From Pigmentiphaga sp. NML030171 (GTDB lineage: Bacteria > Pseudomonadota > Gammaproteobacteria > Burkholderiales > Burkholderiaceae_B), in NCBI RefSeq assembly GCF_002188635.1, contig NZ_NINX01000029.1, forward strand, positions 62,001-126,000: a DNA stretch of 64,000 nucleotides, written 5' to 3'. The position numbers and the translations under genes were made by a program. This document shows, piece after piece, positions 36,783 through 44,780 of the stretch. The notes beneath the pieces were generated by a model. The model saw only the letters and a program-made list of their open reading frames with translations, did not search any database and was not told the origin of the DNA. Positions within the stretch are counted from its first letter, which is position 1. Each line of letters begins with the position of its first letter.

Positions 36783-38043
36783 CGCCTCCGCGCCCCTGGT
36801 CATCGTCGGCGCGGGCCAGGCCGGCGCCATGGCGGCGCGTGCCCTGCGCGAGCTCGGCCATGCCGGGAAGGTGGTCCTGATCGGCGACGAGCCCCATGCG
36901 CCCTACGAGCGCCCGCCCCTTTCCAAGGCCGTGCTGGCCGACGAACAGCCGCCGGACGTCAACCTGTTGCCCGAGCCCTTCCTGGCCCAGTCCGGCATCG
37001 TGCTGCAACCGGGCCGGCGTGTCGTCCGCCTCGATGCCGCGCGGCGCGAACTGCACCTGGACGACGGCGCGGTCCAGGCTTATCGCGCCTGCCTGCTTGC
37101 CACCGGCGGCGACGTCCGCGTCTTGCCGGCCCTGCCTCCCGGTACGCCGGGCGTCCACTACCTGCGCACGCTGGACGACGCGCAGCGCCTGCGCGCGGCC
37201 CTGCGCACCGCGCGCAGCCTGCTGGTGACAGGCGGCGGCTTCCTGGGACTGGAGATCGCCTCCACCGCCCGTGCGCTGGGCCTGGACGTCACCGTGATGG
37301 AACTGGGGCCGGCGCTGCTGGGCCGGGCGATGCCGCCCGAGGTCTCCCGCTGGCTGGCCGCGCGCGCCCGGGCCCACGGCGTACGCCTGCATCTGGGCGC
37401 GCAGCCGTCGGGCCTCGTGCCCGTCGCCGGCGGGATCGCCGCCACGCTGGCGGACGCGGGCGTGTTGCGGGCGGACCTGGCGGTGGTCGCCGTGGGCCAG
37501 GTACCCAACGTGGCGCTGGCGCGCGAAGCCGGATTGCTGATCGATGCCGGCAACGGCGGCATCCGGGTCGACGAGCGCTGCCGCACCAGCGCCGAAGGGG
37601 TCTACGCCGCGGGCGATTGCGCCAGCGGCCGGGATGCCGCCACCGGCACGCACCGCCGCCTGGAATCCTGGCAGAACGCCAACGAACAGGCGCGCATCGC
37701 CGCCGCGGCGATGCTGGGCCAGGACGCCGAGCCGCCCCCGCCTCCCTGGTTCTGGACCGATCAGTTCGGCTGCAACATCCAGATGCTGGGCCACGGCGCG
37801 CCCGGCCTGGCCTATCGCCTGCGCGGCCAGCTCCCGGAAGGCCGGGACCCGGGCAAGGCCATGCTTTTCGGCATCGAGGGCGGGCGCCTGGTCCATGTCA
37901 TCGCCATCAACGCCGGCGGCGACCTGCGCGCCTTCCGAAGCGTGCTGGGACGCCCCCTGGCCTGCGCGCCGGAAGCGCTGGCCGATCCCGGCATCCCCGC
38001 CAAACAGCTCGCGCGCCTGGCCCTGGGCCCGGCGTCCGCCTAG
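36766..38043 (+). CDS. Ferredoxin reductase of the Rieske oxygenase system
   Basis: 425-residue FAD/NAD(P)H-dependent reductase of the rubredoxin/BphA4 class. The FAD motif is VIVGAGQAGAMAA (about 11-23), followed by YERPPLSKA and the NADH motif LVTGGGFLGLEIAST. The FAD-closing motif is EGVYAAGDCAS (near 285). The C-terminal domain (WFWTDQFGCNIQMLG) matches the family. It overlaps the ferredoxin gene by 17 nt, indicating coupled synthesis. Reductase component of PicB by context. Confidence 0.9.
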   Translation: MSPSNDASAPLVIVGAGQAGAMAARALRELGHAGKVVLIGDEPHAPYERPPLSKAVLADEQPPDVNLLPEPFLAQSGIVLQPGRRVVRLDAARRELHLDDGAVQAYRACLLATGGDVRVLPALPPGTPGVHYLRTLDDAQRLRAALRTARSLLVTGGGFLGLEIASTARALGLDVTVMELGPALLGRAMPPEVSRWLAARARAHGVRLHLGAQPSGLVPVAGGIAATLADAGVLRADLAVVAVGQVPNVALAREAGLLIDAGNGGIRVDERCRTSAEGVYAAGDCASGRDAATGTHRRLESWQNANEQARIAAAAMLGQDAEPPPPPWFWTDQFGCNIQMLGHGAPGLAYRLRGQLPEGRDPGKAMLFGIEGGRLVHVIAINAGGDLRAFRSVLGRPLACAPEALADPGIPAKQLARLALGPASA

Positions 38044-38064
38044 GGACCAACGAAAGGAAGCACC

Positions 38065-39360
38065 ATGTACAAGAACCAGGAAATCCTCGACTACACGGTC
38101 GGCGCGAAGAACCGTCCCGCCGACGACTATGCCTGGCCGGCGGACGACCACCTGATCCCCGACTGGGTCTACACCAGCCAATCGGTGTACGAGCGCGAGA
38201 TGGAGCGCATCTTCAAGGGCCGTTCGTGGAACTTCGTCGCCCTGGAGGCCGAGATCCCCAATCCGGGCGACTACAAGCGCTCCTACGTCGGTCCCGTGCC
38301 GGTCGTGGTCTCGCGCGCCGACGACGGCAGCATCCACGTCTTCGAGAACCGTTGCGCGCACCGGGGCGCGGAATTCTGCCGCAGCAGCCGTGGCCACGCG
38401 AAGGAGTTCGTCTGCCCCTACCACCAGTGGTCCTACGACCTCAAGGGCAACCTCCAAGGCATTCCCTTCAAGCGCGGCGTGAACAAGCAAGGCGGCATGC
38501 CGCGCGAGTTCCGCAACGAGGACCATGGCCTGTTCAAGCTGCGCGTCACGACCCGGCACGGCGTGGTCTTCGCCTCGTACTCGGCCGACGTGGAGCCGCT
38601 GGAGGAATACCTGACGCCCGAGATCCTGAAGGACTTCGACGTCGTCTTCCCCGGCAAGCCGCTCAGGATCCTGGGCTATTACAAGAACGAGCTGCCCTGC
38701 AACTGGAAGATGTATCACGAGAACCTGAAGGATCCGTACCACGCCACGCTGCTGCACTCGTTCCTGGTGGTGTTCGGCCTGCTGGTGGCAGGCAACGACT
38801 CGGCCATGATCGCCGACCCCGTGCACCACCGGCACGGCACCATGGCCTCGGCCAAGAAGGAAGACAAGTACGCCGCCGTCAGCGAGGAAAACAAGAAGGA
38901 GATGCGCTCCTTCCACGACGGCATGCGGCTGCAGGACGACCGTTTCCTGGAGTTCGTGAAGGAATTCGACTCGCCCTGGTCGGTGACCATGCAGACCATC
39001 TGGCCCAACCTGGTCGTGCAGCGCGAGATGAACACGCTGGGCGTGCGCCAGATCGTGCCCAACGGCCCCCACAGCATGCTGATGATCTGGACCATGTTCG
39101 GCTACGAGGACGACACGCCCGAGATGACCCGGCATCGCCTGCGCCAGGGCAACCTGATGGGGCCGGCGGGCTTCCTGGGCCTGGAGGACAACGAGGCCAT
39201 GAAGTTCGTGCAGGAGGGCGTGCGCCGCAGCAGCCTGGACACGAACGTCGTGAAACTGGACGCGGGCAACGTCGGCACGGCCACGTCGCTGATATCGGAA
39301 GCCGCCATACGCGGCATGTATCGCTACTACCGCGAAGTCATGGGATGGGAAAAGGCATGA
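38065..39360 (+). CDS. Aromatic ring-hydroxylating oxygenase alpha subunit (PicB component)
   Basis: 431-residue oxygenase large subunit. Rieske ligands are C97/H99 (CAHRG) and C117/H120 (CPYHQW). The mononuclear iron is held by H226 and H231, with the bridging D223 (LKDPYHATLLH). Together with the beta subunit, ferredoxin and reductase it makes a complete three-protein electron chain. In the described pic pathway a four-component monooxygenase converts 6-hydroxypicolinate to 3,6-dihydroxypicolinate; this gene set fits that, although assignment to the exact reaction is by context. AAGGAA site upstream. Confidence 0.9.
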   Translation: MYKNQEILDYTVGAKNRPADDYAWPADDHLIPDWVYTSQSVYEREMERIFKGRSWNFVALEAEIPNPGDYKRSYVGPVPVVVSRADDGSIHVFENRCAHRGAEFCRSSRGHAKEFVCPYHQWSYDLKGNLQGIPFKRGVNKQGGMPREFRNEDHGLFKLRVTTRHGVVFASYSADVEPLEEYLTPEILKDFDVVFPGKPLRILGYYKNELPCNWKMYHENLKDPYHATLLHSFLVVFGLLVAGNDSAMIADPVHHRHGTMASAKKEDKYAAVSEENKKEMRSFHDGMRLQDDRFLEFVKEFDSPWSVTMQTIWPNLVVQREMNTLGVRQIVPNGPHSMLMIWTMFGYEDDTPEMTRHRLRQGNLMGPAGFLGLEDNEAMKFVQEGVRRSSLDTNVVKLDAGNVGTATSLISEAAIRGMYRYYREVMGWEKA

Positions 39361-39878
39361 TGACATTGCAGCTTTCAGGATATGCGCCCTCGCGGGTGGA
39401 CGCACGGCGGGCGGCGGAGCTGCGGCCGCTGGTCGAGCATTTCAACATCGAGTATTGCGCGGTGCTGGACAGCGGCCACATCGAGGAATGGCCACGCTTC
39501 TTCGCCGAGGACTGCATCTACCGGATCACCGCGCGCGAGAACGCCGAGCTGGGCATGCCGGTAGGGCTGGTCTATGCCGAGGGGCGCCCCATGCTGCACG
39601 ACCGGGCGGTAGCGATCTCGCGCACGCAGATGTTCGCGCCCCGCACCATGACCCACCTGCTGTCCGCCCCCCGCATCGTCGGCGAGGAAGGACAGGAAAT
39701 CTGGGCCCAATGCAATTACGTGCTGCTGCAGACCCTGGTGGAGGGGCCCACCACGCTGCACCTGGCCGGCACCTACCACGACCGGTTCGTCCGCGACGGC
39801 GACGAACTGCTGCTGCGGGAGAGGCAGGTGATCCACGAATCGTCGGTGATCGCCAACGACCTGGTCTATCCCGTCTAG
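39357..39878 (+). CDS. Aromatic ring-hydroxylating oxygenase beta subunit (PicB component)
   Basis: 173-residue small subunit with the SnoaL/cystatin-like fold of dioxygenase beta subunits (LRPLVEHFNIEYCAVLDSGHIEEWPRFF split here as EHFNIEYCAVLDSG; FAEDCIYRI; HLAGTYHDRFV). It is structural and supports the alpha hexamer. The start ATG at 39357 overlaps the alpha stop (ATGA), with a second ATG next to it. Its stop TAG is embedded in the ribosome binding site of the following decarboxylase gene. Confidence 0.88.
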   Translation: MMTLQLSGYAPSRVDARRAAELRPLVEHFNIEYCAVLDSGHIEEWPRFFAEDCIYRITARENAELGMPVGLVYAEGRPMLHDRAVAISRTQMFAPRTMTHLLSAPRIVGEEGQEIWAQCNYVLLQTLVEGPTTLHLAGTYHDRFVRDGDELLLRERQVIHESSVIANDLVYPV

Positions 39879-39889
39879 GAGGAATGGAA

Positions 39890-40852
39890 TTGACTACCCT
39901 ACGCAAGATCGCGCTGGAAGAACACTTCATGATGCCCGGCTTCGAGACCTACTCGAAGGCATTCCTGAACTTCATCGACCCGGCCACCATGAAGGAACTG
40001 GGCCAGCGTCTGGCCGACTTCGACACGCTCAGACTCGATGAAATGGATCGGGCGGGCATCGAGCTGGTCGTGCTGTCCCAGTCCGGACCGGGCGTGCAGG
40101 CCGAACCCGACACCACGCTCGCACTGCGCCGGGCGCGCGAGAACAACGACTTCCTGGCCGAGCGGATCGCGCGGCGGCCGGACCGCTATGCGGGCTTCGC
40201 CATGCTGCCCATGCACGATCCGCTCGAAGCAGCGCGCGAACTGGAACGCTGCGTGAAGCAGCTGGGATTCAAGGGCTCGCTGGTGAACGGCCACACACTG
40301 GGACGCTACTACGAAGGCCGCGAATACGATCCGTTCTGGGAACGGATGCAGGAGCTGGACGTGCCCATGTACCTGCACCCCATTGACCCGTGGAAGCCGC
40401 TGCACGCGCTGGACGGCGCGCCGGTGCTGGCCGGCGCCAGCTGGGGCTGGGGCGTCGAGACCGCCAGCCACGCGCTGCGCATGGTGTTCGGCGGCGTGTT
40501 CGACCGCTTCCCCCGGCTCAAGGTCATCCTGGGCCACATGGGCGAGGGCCTGCCCTTCCAGCGCTGGCGCTTCGACAGCCGCTTCGCCGCCTACCCCTAT
40601 GGCGTCAGCCTGCAGCGGCGGCCGTCGGAATACATCGGCACCAACCTGCTCATCACCACCTCGGGCGTGTGCTCGCATCCGACGCTGGTCGGCGCGGTGG
40701 GCGAGATGGGCGTGGACGCCGTGATGTTCTCGGTCGACTACCCCTACGAATCGACCGAAGCCGCCGCCCGCTTCATCGACACCGCGCCCCTGGAACCCGC
40801 CCAGCTCGAAGCCATCTGCCATGGCAACGCGGCGCGGATCCTGGGCCTGTGA
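39890..40852 (+). CDS. picC: Amidohydrolase-2 family decarboxylase (3,6-dihydroxypicolinate decarboxylase PicC)
   Basis: 320-residue metal-dependent decarboxylase of the ACMSD / gamma-resorcylate decarboxylase group. From the TTG start, E10 and H12 of IALEEHF are metal ligands, MYLHPIDPW and GHMGEGLPF supply the other histidines, and FSVDYPYE supplies the aspartate. TTG 39890 is favoured because AGGAGG ends 7 nt before it, whereas ATG 39884 would be only 1 nt from it. In the pic pathway PicC removes the carboxyl group of 3,6-dihydroxypicolinate to give 2,5-dihydroxypyridine, which the downstream genes then open. This gene is the main reason for choosing a picolinate rather than nicotinate pathway. 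Confidence 0.88.
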   Translation: MTTLRKIALEEHFMMPGFETYSKAFLNFIDPATMKELGQRLADFDTLRLDEMDRAGIELVVLSQSGPGVQAEPDTTLALRRARENNDFLAERIARRPDRYAGFAMLPMHDPLEAARELERCVKQLGFKGSLVNGHTLGRYYEGREYDPFWERMQELDVPMYLHPIDPWKPLHALDGAPVLAGASWGWGVETASHALRMVFGGVFDRFPRLKVILGHMGEGLPFQRWRFDSRFAAYPYGVSLQRRPSEYIGTNLLITTSGVCSHPTLVGAVGEMGVDAVMFSVDYPYESTEAAARFIDTAPLEPAQLEAICHGNAARILGL

Positions 40853-40874
40853 ACCGCATCCGACGGAGACTCCC

Positions 40875-41630
40875 ATGACCAAGCCGCTGTTTCGCATCGG
40901 GCAGATCGTGCCCAGTTCCAATACCACCATGGAAACGGAGATCCCGGCCATGCTGGCCGCGCGCCAGCAGATCCGGCCGGAGCGCTTCACCTTCCACTCC
41001 AGCCGCATGCGCATGAAGCACGTGGTCAAGGAGGAGCTGGCCGCCATGGACGCCGAGTCCGACCGCTGCGCCGTCGAACTGAGCGACGCCCGCGTCGACG
41101 TGCTGGGCTATGCCTGCCTGGTCGCCATCATGGCGATGGGGCGCGGCTATCACCGGCAGTCCGAGGCCCGCCTGAAGAACCATACCGCCGCCAACGGCGG
41201 CGACGCGCCCGTCATCACCAGCGCGGGCGCGCTGATCGAGGGGCTCAAGGTGATCGGCGCCCGGCGCATCGTGGTGGTGGCTCCCTACATGAAGCCGCTG
41301 ACCGAACTGGTGGTCGACTACATCCGCCACGAGGGCTTCGAAGTCGCCGACTACCGTGCCCTGGAAATCCCAGACAACCTCGAGGTCGGACGCCACGACC
41401 CCGAGAACCTGCCGGCCATCGTCGCGCAGATGGACACCAGCCAGGTCGATGCCATCGTGCTGTCGGCCTGCGTCCAGATGCCCTCCCTGCCCGTGGTGGC
41501 CAAGGTCGAGGCGCAGACCGGCAAGCCGGTCCTCACGGCCGCCATCGCCACGACCTATGCCATGCTCAAGGCCCTGGACCTCGAACGCGTCGTGCCGGGG
41601 GCCGGCGCGCTGCTGTCCGGCGCCTACTGA
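40875..41630 (+). CDS. picG: Maleate cis-trans isomerase (MaiA/NicE/PicG)
   Basis: 251-residue Asp/Glu racemase superfamily member. The two catalytic cysteines are C81 (GYACLVAIM) and C199 (LSACVQMPSL), spaced as in MaiA/NicE. The N-terminus RIGQIVPSSNTTME is characteristic. It converts maleate to fumarate, the last step before central metabolism. Ribosome binding site CGGAGA precedes ATG 40875. Confidence 0.92.
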   Translation: MTKPLFRIGQIVPSSNTTMETEIPAMLAARQQIRPERFTFHSSRMRMKHVVKEELAAMDAESDRCAVELSDARVDVLGYACLVAIMAMGRGYHRQSEARLKNHTAANGGDAPVITSAGALIEGLKVIGARRIVVVAPYMKPLTELVVDYIRHEGFEVADYRALEIPDNLEVGRHDPENLPAIVAQMDTSQVDAIVLSACVQMPSLPVVAKVEAQTGKPVLTAAIATTYAMLKALDLERVVPGAGALLSGAY

Positions 41631-41659
41631 CACGGCCTCTTCCTTCCAGCGAGCCTCTC

Positions 41660-42487
41660 ATGCCCGACAGCCAATTCCTCTACGGCGCCAACGTGCGCGC
41701 CAACGGCATCCGCCAGCATTACCTGCGCTACGGCGGCGCCGACGGCGAGCGCGCCTCGCGCGATCCCGTCATCGTCGTCCCCGGCATCACCAGCCCCGCC
41801 ATCACCTGGGGCTTCGTGGGCGAGCGCCTGGGCCGGCACTTCGACACCTATGTTCTCGATGTGCGCGGCCGCGGCCTGTCCACCGCCGCGCCCGGCCTGG
41901 ACTATAGCCTCGATGCCCAGGCCGAGGACCTCATCGCGCTGGCCGAGGCGCTGGGCCTGGCGCGCGCCAGCGTGGTGGGCCATTCCATGGGCGCCCGCAT
42001 CGGCCTGCGCGCCGCGCGCATCGGCATGCCCGCCATGGCCAGGCTGGTGGCGGTCGATCCGCCGGTATCCGGCCCCGGACGCCGCCCCTACCCCGCCAAG
42101 CTTCCCTGGTACGTCGACTCGATGAAGGCGGCGCGCGCCGGCATGGACTGGACCGCCATGCGCGAGGTCTGCCCCACCTGGACCGAGGAACAGCTGCGGC
42201 TGCGCGCCGAATGGCTGCACACCTGCGACGAGGAGGCGGTGCTGGCCAGCTTCGAAGGCTTTCACACCGACGACATCCACGCCGATCTTCCCGCGATCCG
42301 GCAGCCCGTGCTGCTGATGACCGCCGAGCGTGGCGGCGTGGTCGAGGATGCCGACGTCGCGGAATTCGGGCAGTTGCTGGCCTCGATGCGGGCCGTGCGC
42401 GTGCCCGGCGCCGGCCACATGATCCCGTGGGACAACGAGGAAGGCTTCTACCAGGCCTTCGGCACGTTCCTCGGCGTTTCGATCTGA
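41660..42487 (+). CDS. picE: N-formylmaleamate deformylase (NicD/PicE)
   Basis: 275-residue alpha/beta hydrolase. The nucleophile elbow is GHSMGAR with S109, and the catalytic histidine is H253 (GAGHMIPWD). The stretch ANGIRQHYLRYGG together with VVPGITSPAITWGFV is characteristic of NicD. It releases formate from N-formylmaleamate to give maleamate. It lies between the maleate isomerase and the ring-opening dioxygenase genes. Confidence 0.92.
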   Translation: MPDSQFLYGANVRANGIRQHYLRYGGADGERASRDPVIVVPGITSPAITWGFVGERLGRHFDTYVLDVRGRGLSTAAPGLDYSLDAQAEDLIALAEALGLARASVVGHSMGARIGLRAARIGMPAMARLVAVDPPVSGPGRRPYPAKLPWYVDSMKAARAGMDWTAMREVCPTWTEEQLRLRAEWLHTCDEEAVLASFEGFHTDDIHADLPAIRQPVLLMTAERGGVVEDADVAEFGQLLASMRAVRVPGAGHMIPWDNEEGFYQAFGTFLGVSI

Positions 42488-42521
42488 GATCCCTCTCCAC
42501 CTCCAGACCACAGGCAAGACC

Positions 42522-43559
42522 ATGGCCATCAGCGACTATCCGTTCATCGAAGCCTGGCGCCAGGTGCTGACGCTGTCCCGCCTGGAGGCGGGGCAGACCG
42601 TGACCATCCTGACCAGCGCGTCCACCCATCCGCAGACCCTGTCGTGCGCCACCATCGCCGCCCAGTCCCTGGGGGCTATCGTCAACCGGCTGGACCTGCC
42701 GCCGGTCAACGGCGAGAAGGCCCTGAGCCGGGACGCGCTGGCCTACCTGGGCACGACGCCCCTGACCGGCAACCACGCCGCCATCGCCGCCCTGAAGGCC
42801 AGCGACCTCGTCCTGGACCTGATGACCCTGCTCTTCTCGCCCGAACAGCACGAGATCCTGCAGACCGGCACCAAGATCCTGCTGGCGGTCGAACCGCCCG
42901 AAGTCCTGATGCGCATGGTCCCCACCCCGGAGGACAAGACCCGCGTCACCGCGGCGGCCGCGCGCATCCAGGCCGCCCGCGAAATGCGCGTGCGCTCGGC
43001 CGCCGGCACGGACCTGCGCTGCCCCCTGGGCGAATTCCCCGCCATCAGCGAATACGGTTTCGTCGACGAACCCGGCCGCTGGGACCACTGGCCCAGCGGC
43101 TTCGCGCTGACCTGGCCCAACGAAGGCGGCGCCAGCGGCCGCATCGTCATCGACCGGGGCGACATCCTGCTGCCCCAGAAATGCTACGTGGACGACCCCA
43201 TCACGCTCACGGTGGAGAACGGCTACGCGGTGCGCATCGAGGGCGGCCTGTCGGCCAGCCTGCTCGACGACTACATGGCGTCCTTCGACGACCCCGAGGC
43301 CTACGCGATCTCGCACATAGGCTGGGGTTTGCAGCCGCGCGCCCGCTGGTCCACGCTGGGGCTGTACGACCGCGAAGCCACCATAGGCATGGATGCCCGT
43401 GCCTTCGAAGGCAACTTCCTGTTCTCTCTCGGCCCCAACAACGAAGCCGGCGGAAGCCGCACCACCGCCTGCCACATCGACATCCCGCTGCGCCGCTGCA
43501 CCGTCAGCCTGGACGGGCGGGACATGGTCGCGGACGGCAAGGTCCTCGACCAGGCCTAG
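42522..43559 (+). CDS. picD: 2,5-dihydroxypyridine 5,6-dioxygenase (NicX/PicD)
   Basis: 345-residue extradiol-type dioxygenase that opens 2,5-dihydroxypyridine to N-formylmaleamate. The iron ligands are at H265 (ISHIGWGL), H318 and D320 (TACHIDIPLR), the same residue numbers established for NicX of Pseudomonas putida. The family is structurally unlike classical extradiol enzymes and resembles leucine aminopeptidase-like metalloproteins. This enzyme fixes 2,5-dihydroxypyridine as the pathway intermediate. Confidence 0.95.
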   Translation: MAISDYPFIEAWRQVLTLSRLEAGQTVTILTSASTHPQTLSCATIAAQSLGAIVNRLDLPPVNGEKALSRDALAYLGTTPLTGNHAAIAALKASDLVLDLMTLLFSPEQHEILQTGTKILLAVEPPEVLMRMVPTPEDKTRVTAAAARIQAAREMRVRSAAGTDLRCPLGEFPAISEYGFVDEPGRWDHWPSGFALTWPNEGGASGRIVIDRGDILLPQKCYVDDPITLTVENGYAVRIEGGLSASLLDDYMASFDDPEAYAISHIGWGLQPRARWSTLGLYDREATIGMDARAFEGNFLFSLGPNNEAGGSRTTACHIDIPLRRCTVSLDGRDMVADGKVLDQA

Positions 43560-43572
43560 ACACGGAGCCATC

Positions 43573-44205
43573 ATGCACAAGGAAATCTCGACCTACCAGC
43601 GCCAGGGATTCGGCGCCGATCTCGAACTGCGCGGACCGGCCGCGCTGCTCATCGTCGACTTCGTCAACGGTTTCGCCGACCCGGCCATGTTCGGCGGCGG
43701 CAACATCCGCGAAGCCATCGAGCGCACGACGGTGCTGCTGGCCGAGGCCCGCAGGCTCGGGTGGCCCGTGGCGCACACACGCATCGTGTTCGCCGACGAC
43801 GACGCCGATGGCAACGTATTCACCGAAAAGGTCCCCGGCCTGCTGAAACTGAAGGAACACGCCCCCGCCAGCGCCATCGTCCCCGAGCTGGCCCCGGCTC
43901 CGGGCGAACTCGTGGTGCGCAAGACGCTGCCCTCGGCCTTCTTCGGCACCACGCTGGCCGCATGGCTCGCGCAGCGCGGCGTGCGCACGCTGATCGTGGC
44001 CGGCGCGGTCACCAGCGGCTGCGTGCGCGCCAGCGTCGTGGACGCCATGTGCCATGGCCTGCGCCCCGTCGTCGCCTCGGACTGCGTGGGCGATCGGGCG
44101 CTCGGCCCGCACGAGGCCAACCTGTTCGACATGCAGCAGAAATACGCCGCCGTCATGCCGCGCGACGAGGTGCTGCAGGCGCTGGGGGCGGCCGCCAGCC
44201 GTTGA
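43573..44205 (+). CDS. picF: Maleamate amidohydrolase (NicF/PicF), isochorismatase fold
   Basis: 210-residue cysteine hydrolase. The catalytic triad is D29 (IVDFVNGF), K117 (VVRKTLPSAFFGT) and C150 (VTSGCVRASVVDA). It hydrolyses maleamate to maleate and ammonia, supplying the isomerase substrate. GGAG lies upstream of ATG 43573. It is the last catabolic gene before the regulator. Confidence 0.93.
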   Translation: MHKEISTYQRQGFGADLELRGPAALLIVDFVNGFADPAMFGGGNIREAIERTTVLLAEARRLGWPVAHTRIVFADDDADGNVFTEKVPGLLKLKEHAPASAIVPELAPAPGELVVRKTLPSAFFGTTLAAWLAQRGVRTLIVAGAVTSGCVRASVVDAMCHGLRPVVASDCVGDRALGPHEANLFDMQQKYAAVMPRDEVLQALGAAASR

Positions 44206-44229
44206 TTCCTGGGCCCGATGGGTGGTCCG

Positions 44230-44243
44230 CAGTATACTGAGTA
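44230..44243. promoter_or_regulatory. MarR-type operator upstream of picR
   Basis: CAGTATACTG (44230-44239) is a palindrome and overlaps TACTGAGTA (44235-44243), the same 9-mer found twice at 29738-29782. A TATACT -10 hexamer (44233-44238) lies inside it, so binding would block the regulator's own promoter. An ATG at 44247 is too close to that promoter to be the likely start. Confidence 0.75.
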
Positions 44244-44294
44244 AAAATGCGCCGGCCCCGCGCCGGCGCCGGTATACCTGTGAAGCACCCCACA

Positions 44295-44780
44295 ATGACC
44301 CAATCCCCCCCCTCGCACCCTTTCGATCCCGCCGAGCAGGTGCTCTGGTCGCGCGCGGGATACCTGGTCCGCCGCCTGAACCAGATCCACTATGCGATGT
44401 TCTTCGAGGAATGCAGCAACGAGATCACCCCGGTCCAGTACGGCATCCTGACCGCCCTGTCCCTGCAGCCGGGCAGCGACCAGAAGACGATCGGCCACGA
44501 ACTCGGGCTGGACCGCACCACCACGGCCGACGTCGTCAAGCGGCTCGAACGCAAGGGCTACCTGACGCGCCGCGTGGATCCCGACGACCGCCGCTCGCGG
44601 CAATCCTTCATCACCGAGGAAGGACTGCGCGTCATGGGCCAGTTGCAGGACGGAATGACACGCGCCCAGCAGCGGCTGATCGCCCCGCTCAGCAAGAAGG
44701 ACCAGGAAACCTTCATGCGCCTGCTTTCCAAGCTGGTGCAGGCCAACAACCACTACGGCCGCGCGGCCGCCGACCTCTGA
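44295..44780 (+). CDS. picR: MarR family repressor of the pic cluster
   Basis: 161-residue MarR protein. The winged HTH is about 35-105 (ITPVQYGILTALSL ... TIGHELGLDRTTTADVVKRLERKGYLTRRVDPDDRRSRQSF given here in parts), with dimerisation helices at both ends. NicR/BpsR/PicR proteins of this type repress pyridine-carboxylate genes and are released by the hydroxylated intermediate. ATG 44295 is chosen because the earlier ATG (44247) abuts the promoter and operator; GTG 44280 is another possibility. The 3' end overlaps the convergent lysR gene by 28 bases. Confidence 0.88.
   Translation: MTQSPPSHPFDPAEQVLWSRAGYLVRRLNQIHYAMFFEECSNEITPVQYGILTALSLQPGSDQKTIGHELGLDRTTTADVVKRLERKGYLTRRVDPDDRRSRQSFITEEGLRVMGQLQDGMTRAQQRLIAPLSKKDQETFMRLLSKLVQANNHYGRAAADL

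Noticed and set aside
36742-39405. 887-codon open frame antisense to the ferredoxin reductase and oxygenase alpha genes
   Set aside because: Same shadow signature, and the sense strand carries intact Rieske and FAD motifs.
29849-44780. Nicotinate (nic) rather than picolinate cluster
   Set aside because: The lower-pathway enzymes are shared, but there is no NicC-type flavin monooxygenase; a Rieske oxygenase plus an amidohydrolase decarboxylase replaces it, as in pic.
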